DNA of 64,000 nt from Symsagittifera roscoffensis (lineage: Eukaryota > Xenacoelomorpha > Acoela > Convolutidae), in NCBI RefSeq assembly GCF_963678635.1, contig NC_087063.1, positions 19,908,701-19,972,700 on the forward strand, read 5' to 3'. Of the stretch, positions 31,274 to 43,900 are shown one piece after another. Position 1 is the first letter of the stretch. Each line of letters opens with the position of its first letter. A program made the translations under genes and the position numbers. The notes under the pieces are model-generated. The model did not search any database. It was not told where the DNA came from and saw nothing but the letters and a program-made list of their open reading frames with translations.

Positions 31274-33862
31274 TTACTGCCGCTTGTAAGCAGTGTCCAG
31301 GAAGTGTTCACAATTTTCCACATTGACATCTAGGTCTCCCATCTTCTTGCGGACCCAACTCTCGATTTCCTTCACGTGCTCCCCCGTCGCATTGTCGTTA
31401 CTTCCGCTTGCATTCATATTTCGACGCCAGCGAGTTTTCACATTTTCCAGCATTTCCTTCACATCTGAAAGCGTGATTTTTGAATTCGTAGTTTCGCTTC
31501 CGCTCTTTTTCGACTTCAAAATTCGGGCTCGAATTGTGTCGACAATAAGTATGACGTAAGCAACTCTGGGAACTATGTTGAACGGAGGGGGGACCGGGTT
31601 TATTCCTCCGGCAATGAAGGGAATCAGCATCTGCGCTTTGTCACATTTGTAATCAATGTCAACGTTTCCTTCCAGAGTTTCCATCGTTTTAAACATCAGA
31701 CCGATCAGAATGTTCAGGAAAATGAGGACGCCTAAGATGCAGTAAATGATCCACAAAAGAAGACCAACCAGAATGGGCACGTTGTAGTTATCCGAGTAGA
31801 GTTTATTTATTAGTTGGTAATCCACACTTCCAGAAAGAGCCCAAAAAGTGACCCAAAGAGATCCCACGACATCTGTGAATTGCTTTACGTTTGAGTCCCA
31901 AATGTCATAGTAACATTCATTGAAGTCGTATATAACTTGAGTCAGGCATCCGATATCTGTAATATTATCAAACGCCTCAACAATTTCACAGCATTCGCCT
32001 AACGTTAAATTTACTGCTGGGCTCTCAAAACATAGATTTCGCTGCGGCAGTTGGGTATATTTCTGCATACACGGTTCATCTGTCAGCTCATCCGAAGTAA
32101 CACATAGGTCAAATCTTACAAGCTGGTCGGCAACATTAAGACATTGGTGGCTGCTGTAGGAACTATTCGCAATACAACTCGAGTCAGGAATTGTAGTTTC
32201 ATTGACGAAGCAAAAATAATTCTTCATAAGAGTGCGATCCAAAACGCAAACTTTTGGCTCAATAATTTGTACTGGTTCTTCAGTGATACACTCTAGAGCA
32301 TATATTATATTTTCTTTCCACATAAGCGAATTAATAGCGACCGCGAACGAAAACTGGAATATAAAGAAGATGAGGAAAAATCGGACGATTATTCCGAGAG
32401 CAAAACCCAAAAGGATGTTCAGTTTACCCAGACTTTCAGTGACACCAACCCAATAAATGGACCTGTTAAGGACCAACAAAGTTCCGAGAGAGAAACAGAT
32501 TTCGTAGCTTTGCGTTGCTGTGTCGTGTAAACTTGCGTATTCAACTCCGTTGGAAGCTCCCGACCAGTACATTAATGTACTCACGAAGAACAGCATCATT
32601 GTGAGGAGGTCGTAACGGCTCCAAGTATCTCCCCAAACCGAACTGAACCCAAGTTTCAAAGCTTGGAGCAGAAACTCAAGGAACCTCCCAACCAGCCAAG
32701 CAAAGACGTAAACGTTACACACCCATGCTCCAAAATCAGATATGGCGCCGTTTCTGTAGTCGCTTGGTACTTCATTGTTTTCTGGAACCCAACTGGTGAT
32801 GTTTATACAATTTATTGCCGTCATAACGGCTAGTATCAAGTAACCCACAAATGCGGAGGCAAACTTCAGCAATGGCACTTCGAACCACTGAAGCCAAGAG
32901 ATATTGGGAGGAGCGAAGATGTTGAAGATCCAATAAAATGGAAGAATAAGGACACCAATGATTGAGATTCCAATTTTTACGAACAAATTCTGACCTCGCC
33001 AAGGGATGCTTCCAGTAAACGATTCGTCAATAGCCTGCTGGCAGAACCTATGAGCAACAAACTTCTTTTGATTCGTGTTTATCGCGTAGAGGATCCGAGT
33101 CACGGGACCTCCGGGAGGCGTGACTTCTCCGTCGACGTTCGGGTTGTTCATGCTTAACAAACATTCCAACTCCTTGTCCGTCGCCACACATGAAAGATAC
33201 TCTTCGCTAAATTTTTCACATTTTGTGGTCAGTATTCGGTACTCTTCTGAGAGCTCCTCGTCTACAATACTCAACCTGTGGGTCTCAGTTCTCATTTTGA
33301 ACGCCTGGTGCAACGGGTCTTGATGAGTAATCATTATGTATGAGGGGCTGCAAATTGCCTTGTAGATCGACATTCGGTACAGCGACCTTTGAAGACCATC
33401 TTGGCCGAAATTTGAGGAGTCTTCGTCAATTGGGAACGCCCCAAGGCTGAACAAATACTCGATCAGCTCGTAACTGTTATTGTGACAAGCAACCATCAGA
33501 GGCGTGGTTCCGAACTGAAAATGTTTCGACAAGACGGCGAGGTTGACCAAAGTTCTTTCGGAATTGTAGAGTATCTTGATTCCAGTTCGGAAGCCGACAT
33601 CAACCGCAATTAACATGGCGTCTCCTGGATCAGCTCCGTTCGACATCATGAGTTTCATGAGTTCTTCGCTTTGCAATTTGATTGACAGGGCAAGAGGCGT
33701 GTACCCGAAGTCATCTTCAGCATTTATCACGGTCTCCACGTTTTCAATCGTTTTGAGGTGATCTGTGACTAGGTTAACATCGCCACTCTCAACGGATTTG
33801 AAGAACTCAGCTCTCAGATTGGCGAGTTTCTCGCTTTCTGCAGTTTCATCCTGGTTTTCCAT
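31274..33862 (-). CDS. TRPC-like cation channel, single exon
   Basis: 862 residues, one uninterrupted frame. Domain order fits TRPC: ankyrin-like repeats (about 12-150: FGYTPLALSI, GADPGDAMLIAVDVG, TTPLMVACH); the TRP_2 linker (about 165-240: DPLHQAFKM, LSEEYRILTTKCEKF); a pre-S1 hydrophobic segment (298-315); S1 (~330-350), S2 (~376-402), S3 (~416-435), S4 (~454-475), S5 (~483-512); a pore helix SLWVTFWALSG (668-678); S6 (~697-725); then DVDIDYKC-like and PPPFNIVP (758-766), the site matching PPPFN of TRPC. It should form tetrameric Ca2+/Na+ channels in the plasma membrane. Unusual: a ~145-residue S5-pore loop with 12 cysteines, and DYKCDK where family members have EWKFAR. Lack of introns contrasts with its intron-rich neighbour. 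The C-terminus is short, with no clear calmodulin/IP3R site. Confidence 0.87.
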   Translation of the reverse strand: MENQDETAESEKLANLRAEFFKSVESGDVNLVTDHLKTIENVETVINAEDDFGYTPLALSIKLQSEELMKLMMSNGADPGDAMLIAVDVGFRTGIKILYNSERTLVNLAVLSKHFQFGTTPLMVACHNNSYELIEYLFSLGAFPIDEDSSNFGQDGLQRSLYRMSIYKAICSPSYIMITHQDPLHQAFKMRTETHRLSIVDEELSEEYRILTTKCEKFSEEYLSCVATDKELECLLSMNNPNVDGEVTPPGGPVTRILYAINTNQKKFVAHRFCQQAIDESFTGSIPWRGQNLFVKIGISIIGVLILPFYWIFNIFAPPNISWLQWFEVPLLKFASAFVGYLILAVMTAINCINITSWVPENNEVPSDYRNGAISDFGAWVCNVYVFAWLVGRFLEFLLQALKLGFSSVWGDTWSRYDLLTMMLFFVSTLMYWSGASNGVEYASLHDTATQSYEICFSLGTLLVLNRSIYWVGVTESLGKLNILLGFALGIIVRFFLIFFIFQFSFAVAINSLMWKENIIYALECITEEPVQIIEPKVCVLDRTLMKNYFCFVNETTIPDSSCIANSSYSSHQCLNVADQLVRFDLCVTSDELTDEPCMQKYTQLPQRNLCFESPAVNLTLGECCEIVEAFDNITDIGCLTQVIYDFNECYYDIWDSNVKQFTDVVGSLWVTFWALSGSVDYQLINKLYSDNYNVPILVGLLLWIIYCILGVLIFLNILIGLMFKTMETLEGNVDIDYKCDKAQMLIPFIAGGINPVPPPFNIVPRVAYVILIVDTIRARILKSKKSGSETTNSKITLSDVKEMLENVKTRWRRNMNASGSNDNATGEHVKEIESWVRKKMGDLDVNVENCEHFLDTAYKRQ

Positions 33863-34607
33863 GCTTATTATATTACAGTTCGGGTAACCGATAATAACAA
33901 GTTGGAGTAATAGTGGTTATAAAACAAAAGTAGCTTCAAAGTTTTTACCATGCACGTTCAATACTAGCGTTAAAATGGCGAGAACTCGAGTACGTTGGTT
34001 TTACATTTGTTTTTAAGTAGCTTAAAATGTTCATTTTTAATTTGAGCGATTTTGGTCGTATAAAAAATTGGCAAGTCAAAGCTTAAAATGTATAATAAAA
34101 AAGGGGCCACCACGCTCATATTTTCGTAATAAACAGATGCATGATTTTTATTCACTCAGCTCTGCCAAGATTACGTTTGACTTCTAAAGTATTTGATGTT
34201 TATGCGCATTATATTTTCAAGTTTAAGCTTTACAAAACTGTTTTTTTTTTTCAAATATACACAAATGGTCCTTAGTTCAGCCCTTGATCCTTTTCGCCTT
34301 TCATTTAACCAATTCAACACTGTTAAAGATTGAGGACAAAACAAATTATGACAAATTTTGGACAAAAAAAAACGAAAATTGTAACTAAAAGTGAAAACTA
34401 AATTTGTAAACAGCTTAACACATTCTCTCAGAGAAGTAACTCTTGCTCTGGATTGGTATGAAGCATTGAACATGGTATTGGAGCATATTCTACGTAATTC
34501 GGCTGACAGTCCTGATAAGCTACTGACGTCTTGGTTATGAACATGGTTATACCGTTACAAAAGAATCTAACTGGTTCTATCTCTAGCACATTGTTCACTA
34601 TAGATGT
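33863..34607. other. Intergenic between TRPC-like and dynein genes
   Basis: 745 bp between two genes in the same orientation. It must hold the TRPC 5' flank and the dynein 3' UTR. No further coding segment was found. The short distance would allow co-transcription but nothing proves it. Confidence 0.5.
34147..34152 (-). promoter_or_regulatory. Candidate polyadenylation signal AATAAA (dynein)
   Basis: AATAAA on the minus strand, about 455 nt past the likely dynein stop codon at 34608. It is the first canonical hexamer I see. Confidence 0.3.
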
Positions 34608-34949
34608 TCAATCTCTATAGAACGTACATAGAAAAATACCAAAAAAATGCAGTTCATAAGCAGAGGCACAACAGCGGTTTTCCGCGATTAGATGAACAGC
34701 TCGTACGTTGGTCCTTTTCCCTGTGGATAAATAGTCTTGATAAATAGATGACTCACCTGTAGTTGATAGTACACCCCTCCTGGCAGATGTTTTGTAGATT
34801 GGACAGGTGTACATCTGGCCCATCTGGATGTCGTCTTTTTTCACTGGCTTCAACCAGATGACAGGGATGGTGTCAAATAGTACCTTGGGCAGTGACTCAT
34901 TCAGACTGTGTTCCTTTCTGTCCCACCGAGCACCCTCTATGTACAGGCC
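34608..34949 (-). CDS. DNAH7-like: Dynein terminal exon
   Basis: 113 codons plus stop if read straight through. [33 protein letters not shown] and [17 protein letters not shown] are typical. After STTG the family expects (H)STN(Y/F)V..LP..., then RGVALLCQ. Here the frame gives [18 protein letters not shown] then [10 protein letters not shown], which aligns loosely, plus about 20 odd residues. A GT..AG pair (34721-34756, 36 bp, in frame, no stop) could be a tiny intron, so the exact C-terminus is unsure. Confidence 0.75.
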   Translation of the reverse strand, partial: GLYIEGARWDRKEHSLNESLPKVLFDTIPVIWLKPVKKDDIQMGQMYTCPIYKTSARRGVLSTTGESSIYQDYLSTGKRTNVRAVHLIAENRCCASAYELHFFGIFLCTFYRD

Positions 34950-37900
34950 CTGATAAAAAAAAAGAAACAATCCTTAAGGCGATAATTCTAAAAAGACGAC
35001 AACACGCATGTACGCTTTTCACAAATTCGATAACTAATTTGGAAAGCTTAGAATTCGCAGCAAGGAAGAATCTCAATACAGTAGCTCCTTATGATGGTTC
35101 AGAAAAAAGTTTTGAGAAAAAACAGCATCATTCGGATTTTTATTAAACAAACATATGGCAAACAAAAGTTATAATTTAAAAGATCGACAAACGACTACAA
35201 CATCGATGATTGAAAATAGTCATTTTTATTTTCTTTTTCTTTTCTCTTTATGAGATAATGCCAGCTGAATTGCTGTACATCTGAGATCAAAAAAAACGTC
35301 GGTATTTTTTTCCTCATAATCTTACCCTAACGTATGCCCCGTCCTCTGCCTTCTGCTTGACCTCTGCCTCCGTCTCCATGTCTGTGACCTCGAACTCCTC
35401 GAACTCGAAGGCGAGGATGTCGATGGGTATGGTGTACTTCCTCGCGTAGTTCTGACTGACTCCCGTCAGGAACGACTGGGTAAAGTAGAAGCCAGAAAGC
35501 CAGAAACAGTCCGGAGCCGCTTTCTCAATCCACGTCTGGAAGAACTTCAATCTACGAAAAAAAAATAACAGTTGCTAGCTTTTTACTAAAAACACATGGA
35601 TCTAAAGCTTCTAGGAATTGACGAAACGAATGGAACAATTAATATTTGCCACTTTCACAAGTGAAAGATATGATAGACTTTAAAATGTTAAATCATCTAT
35701 TGAATGTTAATGATGAAAAAACTTCAAGCTCCAGCAGCTCCTTAGCAAAAACCGTTTAAATCTTTTGAATAAAATATTGGGCTCTAAATAACTTTTTACG
35801 ATGATGATGATGATTTTTATTTTTGTAAGTTTTGTGTCGTTATTAAAGTCTGCTACCTGACCAATTCGTATTCAATGAGTCGTTTTCAATTTCTGTCACG
35901 TAAACTTCAGTGTTAAATTGTTGCATCAAAGACAAGATACCTGGTGAGCAAATCAGCAACGTAGCTTCCCAGAGGCTTCAGCGAGGGGTAGCTCTTCGAT
36001 GCCCAACTGGCGGGTACTTTTCCAATCAGCATTGAGTTGAACACGTCATCCAGCTCAGCTGACATGACCACCAAACCCTTGATGGCTCTCTGGAGGTTCT
36101 GCAAGGTGGATCTGATTACGGAGGTGAGTCTGTTGAATCGGATCAGTTCCTGTCTCAGCACTGTGTTCATACTCTCGTGATAGTCTACAGGGTAAGCTTT
36201 CATCACCTGTAAAAAAATCAACTTTCAGCTCTTTTCCCACTTCAAGAGGAATCCTGGGAAAGAGTCCAAATAAGACGTCGCATACTGTGAAATAGCCCAT
36301 TTTTGACGTCCATCGCTAAATTATTTGTCACTGGTTTGGAAATTTTTACTTGAAACTGAAAATAAAAAAATAGGGTGAATTGATGAAGCGCTAAATCGAC
36401 TAACTTATAAGTTTTGCTACAAGGAATAAAATGTAGAAAAAGTGAATAAAATGACACGATATCATGGAGGGACATAACTCACTTTGTCACGCTATAAAAA
36501 CTTTGAAAATGTGTTGATTGAAACTTCATTTGGGAGTACAAATTGAAAGTTGTGCAAAAGTTTGGAACTTTAGGAATGAAATCAACTAAACAATAAATTC
36601 TGCTTAAGGAAAAAAAAGTACAAAACATGAAGTAAATTGACATGATTAATAGAATGACATAACTCACTCTATAATGCTGTAAAAATTCAAAATATGTTGA
36701 TTGGAACTAAGCTGGTAGTACAAATTGAAAGTTTTCCAAAAACGTGTTCAAAAATTCAGACTTGGAAGGAAGTTTTTATAATCATTTTCATTTTAAACAT
36801 TCGTGGTAAGGATTTGATTTTTGAACAACCAATGCAAAAGATACCAACCGCAGCCATGTCGAAGTTGGGAGGCATTTTGGTGAGGATGTCGTTGGCCAAG
36901 TCCTGGATTTGTTCTTGGGGAGACTTGCCTTTCCCGCCTGTTTGTCGCGGCAGAGTCAGCAACACTCCGTCGAACAACTGAAACCAAGCAAGGTTCGAGT
37001 CCCAAAATATTAACTTCTTCAACAACTATTTGCTCGGAAGAAGGGACGAAAATGCAGGGTTCGTTTTAATTTCTGAAGCGATTTCAAATACATCAAAGCA
37101 GAGCACCAAGAGTCATGGGTGTTTATCGTCGTCAAAATTGTATCACGAATTACCGAATCATAGTACAAAAATGAAAAAATATGAAGTCTAAATATGTCAA
37201 AAAATGATTTCACTTTCGATGTCTATGACATTTCTAAAAATTTCCTCTCAAAGATTATTGAAAACTTATAAGTTCATATTTAAAAATTTCTTTATAAAAT
37301 TAGCCCAGCTCGTTAAAAAAGTTTCCTTTTCTACTGAAAACAATGAGAGCTTTTCAAAAATTTTTTTTCAGCTATTTCAACATTCAGACAAAACGAATAA
37401 AGTACCAAACTTCAAACGAGTTTTTCTCAAATTAAGTTGATTTTAGACAGAAATAATGAGAACACAATTTGCTCAGAATTTAATCAAAATCAGTATAGTG
37501 CATTTTTTGCAAAATTCAGACTTGAAAACTTACTCCATCAAAAATCAAGCTTACACGACTAAGACAATTGATGAGCAAAAATGATTGAAGTAATCAAATA
37601 TAGCCCTCAAGAACAAACTTAAAGAAAATTTAAAATTCTAAATTTTGACTAACAAGAAAATTTGTATATGGTTGCTGAAAAGTGTCAATTTCACCGTATA
37701 AAATACCAATTGTTCGAAGAATTTAAGCCTCCAACTTTGGAGGCTGCCTTTGATATAAATTGCTCAAAAATTGTTCCGGTGATTTTGTCACAATTTTTGA
37801 TTGACTGAAAGGAGCTAAAAAAGACATATTTTTGAGATTTTGAGTTAAATTTTCATATCCCAAAATCGCAGAACAAATTGCACCGCATTAGTTTTGGTAA

Positions 37901-40900
37901 CAGTCGAAGGAACTAGTGCTCGCATTTTTTAAATCTATTATTGACCCAATTTGCCAAAAATTTGTTTTAATTTTCCTGTTTTATTCGTTTTCTCCAGGTA
38001 ACTTAAATCAGCACTAGATTTTCTATTATAAAAAACACCAAACTAAGAAAATTTTCTAGATTTTCTATTATACACAGAGTTGAAGTGCCCTTTGCATACA
38101 CAGGCAAAAAAAGAATGACCGATAACGCTGCTGGGAAAAACTGAATGAGTAAAACTTTGGGTCTACAAAATTTCTTAAGGGACGCAAGCCAATTACGACG
38201 CATTAGCAGTACCAGTCAGTTTGAAAAAAAAATTACCAATTGCACATGCCTCAATTTATAGAGCGGAAACATTTTAGCTAGTATACGAAAAAGTTCTTTA
38301 AAAACATCCGACCCTGCCCAGGTTCGACCCTAATATTTTGTTGCGGGTCTCCTCCCTACTTCTACGCTACAGATCCATGATACCTTGAAGCTAAAGAACT
38401 ATTTGTAATACAAAACTGCTAGTATCAGGGCGAAGCCCTGAATGTTCTGACTGCCTTTTAAGATCTATGGAGCAGTAATAACATGAAAAAATTAAATGTT
38501 AACTAAAATAAAATTAACAATTTTTTTTAAATTGAAATTTTTATGAAAATCATCCCCCCACACGCCATATACCATTGAATACCTTCTGTTGATAATGTTT
38601 TCAAAACTCCAAATGACGCTAGAGAAAAAACTTGCTTCCACGATAATGTGAAGGAGTTATGACCTTCATTTGCGCAATTTTAATCATCTTAAAAGCTATC
38701 GTTGGTCAAACATTGTGTCAGCTTGAAGTGTCAAGAAAAAAATCTTTAAATTTCCGTTAACCAGACAATTTTACGTTGAGTTGATAATTCATTTTTTATA
38801 TCCACTCTTGGATGTAAGGTTATCTTTTAAACAAACTTCAACAAGACTCCTCGTATTAGGGCAAAACCCTGAATGTTCCGACTGCTTTTTAAGGTTTATG
38901 GATCAGTAATAACCTATAAAAATTAAATGTAATAAATAACTTTTAAAAAATTCTAAAATTTGAAAATTTTTCTGAAATCATCCCCCCACACGCCATATAA
39001 AATACAAAGTGATAGATTTCGCTTCTAGTAACAAATAAATTATGTCAAATAAGCTTCCTTCAACCAATTTGGAACGATTTCTAAGACGGATTAAATCTCC
39101 GCTTACGCGTTAATAGCCCAAAATATATCGCGCATTAACTTTCCTAAATTGACCAAAATGGCAATTTTTAACCCCCCCCCCCAAAAAAAATTACGAAAAG
39201 TGAACACAATTGAAATATTTTTCCAAATTTAAGCTCAGGACAACAAAACCTTTCGAATGATATGAAAAAAAAATCCGTCAAAAAAATCCGTTAGTGAAAA
39301 AGTCGAAATTGAGCAAAAGAAAAAAAAAACCACCCGAGCACAAATATTCCGTTACTTTCGCTACGAAATTCGGAACAAAAATAGTCGGTGTTAATATCCT
39401 TAGCATTGCCTGTACTTAATAGCTGGTTATTGATCAAAATGAGCACATTTTATCGCAACAATATTTGCGCGACTTAGGTTGGAAAAAAAGTTAGTTCATA
39501 CTATAACACAAGCTATGCTTGTGTAAAAAAAACACCGAGCTAAAAAAATCAATTCGTTTCTTGAGATCAATTTCAGGCATATCAAAGAAACTTAGAAACG
39601 TTTGGGACTAATTTTTCTTGTTTCTTTTTTTTTAGTTTAAGAAAATAACTAATTTTGCAAGCTCTGTGTTGTTTCCTGAAACAAAAAATGACTCTAAAGC
39701 ACTAATTGACGGACGTTTTTTTGCATTCTTTAATGATATCGTCAAAATGTGAAACATATGTCCTGAGATTGCCTGCCATGACATTGATATTTTGTCCATA
39801 CGAGCGTTACCTTGACTTTTTTTTTATTTAACCCCGGCCCAGCTCTCACCTTTCCACCTTATTAGACTTTTCATTCCGTGAACCGCAGCCGATCCCTCTT
39901 TGAAGAGGCGGATGACACTTGGACCCCTCTAACCGTTACCGAAGCGGGATTCAAACCCACAACCATAGTGTTAACGACCGCGAGTCTTACTCACTCGGCC
40001 ATGACCGCTCGTTGACTGCCATCATCAGGTTTAGCACAACTTGGCTAATTTCTGCTGCAACTGTGCTACCACTCAAATTTTCTCGACGCAAAAATAACGG
40101 CCGAAAAAAGCTGAACAAACTAACTCAGTCTGGAAAGTCTGTAGAAAATAAATATTCTTAGACAGGCTGAGCAGCCTTTGAAAGATCTTCTATAATTTTT
40201 AGGAAAAAAGTGTCTATCAATGACCTAATTTGAAACTCAAAAGCATATTTTTTTTATCTGCAACCAATTTTGGTCATACTATGAGGTTTCAAAATTTGCC
40301 AATTCGGCCAATAATTTTTTTTTTAATTAGACTACTTCAAAACGCATAAAAATGTTTACCTGTTGTGTCTCTTGGTTGTCTTTGGTGATGTCGGCGTTGT
40401 CATGCAGTCCGAACACTTCTGGATTGGGGATGATCGGCAGTTCTGTGACATAGTCTACGAACGACTGGTGTCCATTGTCATCCGGACAATAGTACACGCC
40501 AGACTGTGAGAAGCTACAATCAATCGCAAAAAGGACATTGCAAAAATTTAACAATCGAAAAGCATATAGCAAAACGACATTTTCAATAGCGGGGGATCCA
40601 ACCTTTTAGCAAACCAGTTCTTTTTCAGTATTAATCATTTTGCGGGAAACAAGCGCGCATCAAAAATGCAATCTTTGGTTCAAATTTTAAAAAGAGTAAA
40701 AATGGCAAAAAATGTGACCAAACTGCATAAAATGTGGGCTAAGCTGGGTTTTAAATAGTTAACGGAGATATATAATCAATTTGGTCCATATAAAGAAAGG
40801 TAAAAAAATTAAATTTTTTTTTCAGAATTGAGTTTTCACTTTCCAACATTTTCTAACTGCTGTAATCTACCATTAATAGTCAACTCTCACCTGAAGTTTT

Positions 40901-43900
40901 GCTGTTTGATGATGTCTGGATTGTAGCAGATGATCAATAGAGACATGAGGAGTCGTCTGTCTTTGTCGTCTGTCACTCTCCCTCCGTAGTTGCACTCCCC
41001 TGTCAGGTAGGAGATGGCCTCCCATTGGGGCTCTTCATAGTCATTCAAAAACATCTAAACACCACTCGTGTTAATTGTGCCCATAATTGTGAAAAATTTT
41101 TATTCATTCCATTGTTTCTAGCTTGTACTGATGGATGATGACTTTTTGATGCAAATGTTTTTATCAACATTCATGTTTTCCCTGAGATCATCCAAAATAA
41201 CAACTTGAAGAAACTTCCTGGTCCATTCTTATGGCAGAAACACCGATTGGTAGATAAATGCCATAAAATCAAAAAAAATTTCAACTGTTCAAAAATCGGA
41301 TCTAATTTTTATTTATTTTTTTCACCCATTTTTATTAGTGAAAACTGATTGGCTAATATAACGATCTGTCATGAAAAGTTCACATTCTCTTTAAAGCAAT
41401 TTTTCTGAAAAACAATAGCTAGAAGTAGGAAAAAACGTTCGTAAGATGATCAAGTAGTTTTTATTCAATCAAGTTACATAGATTCATCATGGATACCTGC
41501 AACTGTCGCATGCTGATTCTGAGATCGGACTCGTTGAACTCGTAGGGAATATTCCACCCAAGAGGTCCAAATTTCCTCCTCTCCTGCACGATTGCGTGGA
41601 AGAAGCACAGTCCGAACAGGATCTTGTGCCAGTACTCTGGCTTGTTGCACCCGTCGAAAAATTCAGAGTCTGAGATCGGGTCATTCTTGTAGGATCGGAT
41701 CAAGTTGGCACGCAGTCCTTTAGGAGGCTCATTGGTCATTTTCACACCTGTAACAAAAATCATATACACGTAAAATGTTGAGCGATATATCATAGTAAAT
41801 TTTTTTTAGTCATGGTTCGAGCAGTTTTAAAAAACTACGAAAGGTAATTTAAGTTTCAAAAAAAGGTTTGAATATTTTTGATCAAAATTTGACGAATTCA
41901 CTTTACACCGCAGTGAGAAATCACCCAAAAGGGGATTAAAAAGTAAATACGTTACTAGGGCTGTAATTAAAAAGTTTTTGATAGCCCCCTACCCATGCAC
42001 AAATGTAAAATTCTGAAAAAAATCGAATTTTCTTTACGTTTATTTTTCTTTTTTTTTAACAATGATAACAGTTGTCGGATATTTCTGTAGTACTTGCACT
42101 TCAACCGACTAATTTTTGTTATTCCTAGTTACCGTTCTGCAGGATGGACACTGGGAACTGGTCGGTGGGGTATGACGTCAGCCACAGTCTGAAGTCTGTG
42201 TGGGTGTTCTCTGGAATGATGGTCTCCTCTGTGATCTTCTCCAGAGTGGACATCCAGGAAGTGGCCAAGTGGCAGTTCTGCAGAACCACCCACGTTCCGT
42301 CTTTCAATGCTTTGTCTATGTACCGAGTAGCCACAGGACCCTGAAACATGGCATTTATAAGTATATTACATTAAATGCAAATTTGTTGGCAATAAACTTT
42401 TCGGTCAATGAACCTAAACATTACGATAAACAATGTCAAAATTTAATTAACCTCAAGAGAAGCGTTTTTGACCAATTAAGTTGCTCAAGGTCACCTATAT
42501 TGCCAACAATTTGGCATTAACTACAACAAGACGTTTTTTGTTCCTAGTCTCATTTGTTTAGGCTATACATGCACTTGTTAAAACCTTTAAACAAGTGTTG
42601 TTACACTAGAAAGTGATGTTTGTACACTAAAACGGCCACGGGATCTTAAAACAAACCAGATCACGTTAAAACTCCCAATCTTAATTTATTCATTTATTTG
42701 GACTCCATTCACTCCTTGAAACGAGTAGTTGCGAAACAAATTGACGTTTGTACACTTAAGTTGATTAAAAACATCATTTTTCATTTGTATCAGTCGTTTT
42801 TCTCTCCAATTGGTTGAAAAAAAATCCATAATTACTACTTGCCTGTCCCTGTCCGAGTGACACTGTCTGTACAGCGTCTCCAGTCAGTCCCTTGTCAGCC
42901 GCGAACTTCAGCAGGGAGTTCATGGGGTCCGCGCCCGGGGACAGGACAAAGATCAGGGGCGAACAGCAGTTGGAGTCCATGAAAGTACCTGCCAAGTCAA
43001 ATGTCGGTGGCTCAATGAACTGTTTGCCTTGGTACTCGGAGATGAATTCCTGAAACATACATTGGATTTCATGTCAAAATTTAAATGATACCATTCTAGT
43101 TGAAACACTTGATTTTTGATTCTTTTTGAAAAATACTTGCATGTTAAAGTTTAAAAAAGTATTCTTAAAAAAAACATCAAAACTACCATAACAAAAATAG
43201 TCTTAAATCTATTTAAGAATTATTGCTACAAACTGACCTGTACGGCGGGCACGACTTTATCTGGTCTGAAACATCTCAGCACAACCATTCTGTCCAGACC
43301 TCTCAAAGAGTTCCATTTTCCAGGGTAGGGAGCCTCGTGAGGCGTGACGTCATCGTAGAACTTCTGCCAGGCATCCGGCTCATTCTGGACATCTTCCATC
43401 AGACCATTAAGGTTGGGTAGATTGGATGCACGAACAATCTCACCCCATGATTTATCTGAGAGCCACTGAGGCGATGGGTTCGGATGGGGGTTGTCAAGGG
43501 CCACGCCTCCTGTCAGCAAGAATCGCCAGACGTCATCGTCGACTCTGTCACTGGAACAGAACTAGGGACTAGTATCATGGCGGAAGAATCGAATGCCAGA
43601 AAGTTTTAAACAAATCGAAAGCCTTTACATTGTCCAAACATGGTTTAGATCATCACGTTTTGAATCAGATTTGTAAACACTGATTTCAGGCAGTCTAACA
43701 TGGTTCGGTTTCAACCAGTCCTTCTGAAAGTTTCCCATAGCATACCCCTCTTTTTAGCTACAATCATCAACATGGGTCATGTACTAATATTCATTGGCAA
43801 AACTAATGCATGCAACCAGCAAAAACTTTCACTACACTACGCTTATTGAAAAACGCAAACTCGCAATCTGAAGCAATATTGACATAAAGATAGAAAAGTA

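Larger units (their letters stand above)
36978..40359 (-). other. Repeat-rich dynein intron
   Basis: 3382 bp. From about 37000 to 38300 there is no recognisable element; from 38306 to 40011 it is filled by the tRNA-like head, two family A copies and the SINE listed below. Confidence 0.8.

Noticed and set aside
34171-34473. 100-codon minus-strand frame considered as the missing dynein C-terminus
   Set aside because: No STN(Y/F)V, HW or RGVAL block in any reading and no acceptor in suitable phase.
40514-40540. Alternative acceptor ctcacag for the dynein exon at 40360-40513
   Set aside because: It would break the frame; the gattgtag acceptor restores SFSQSGVYY in phase.
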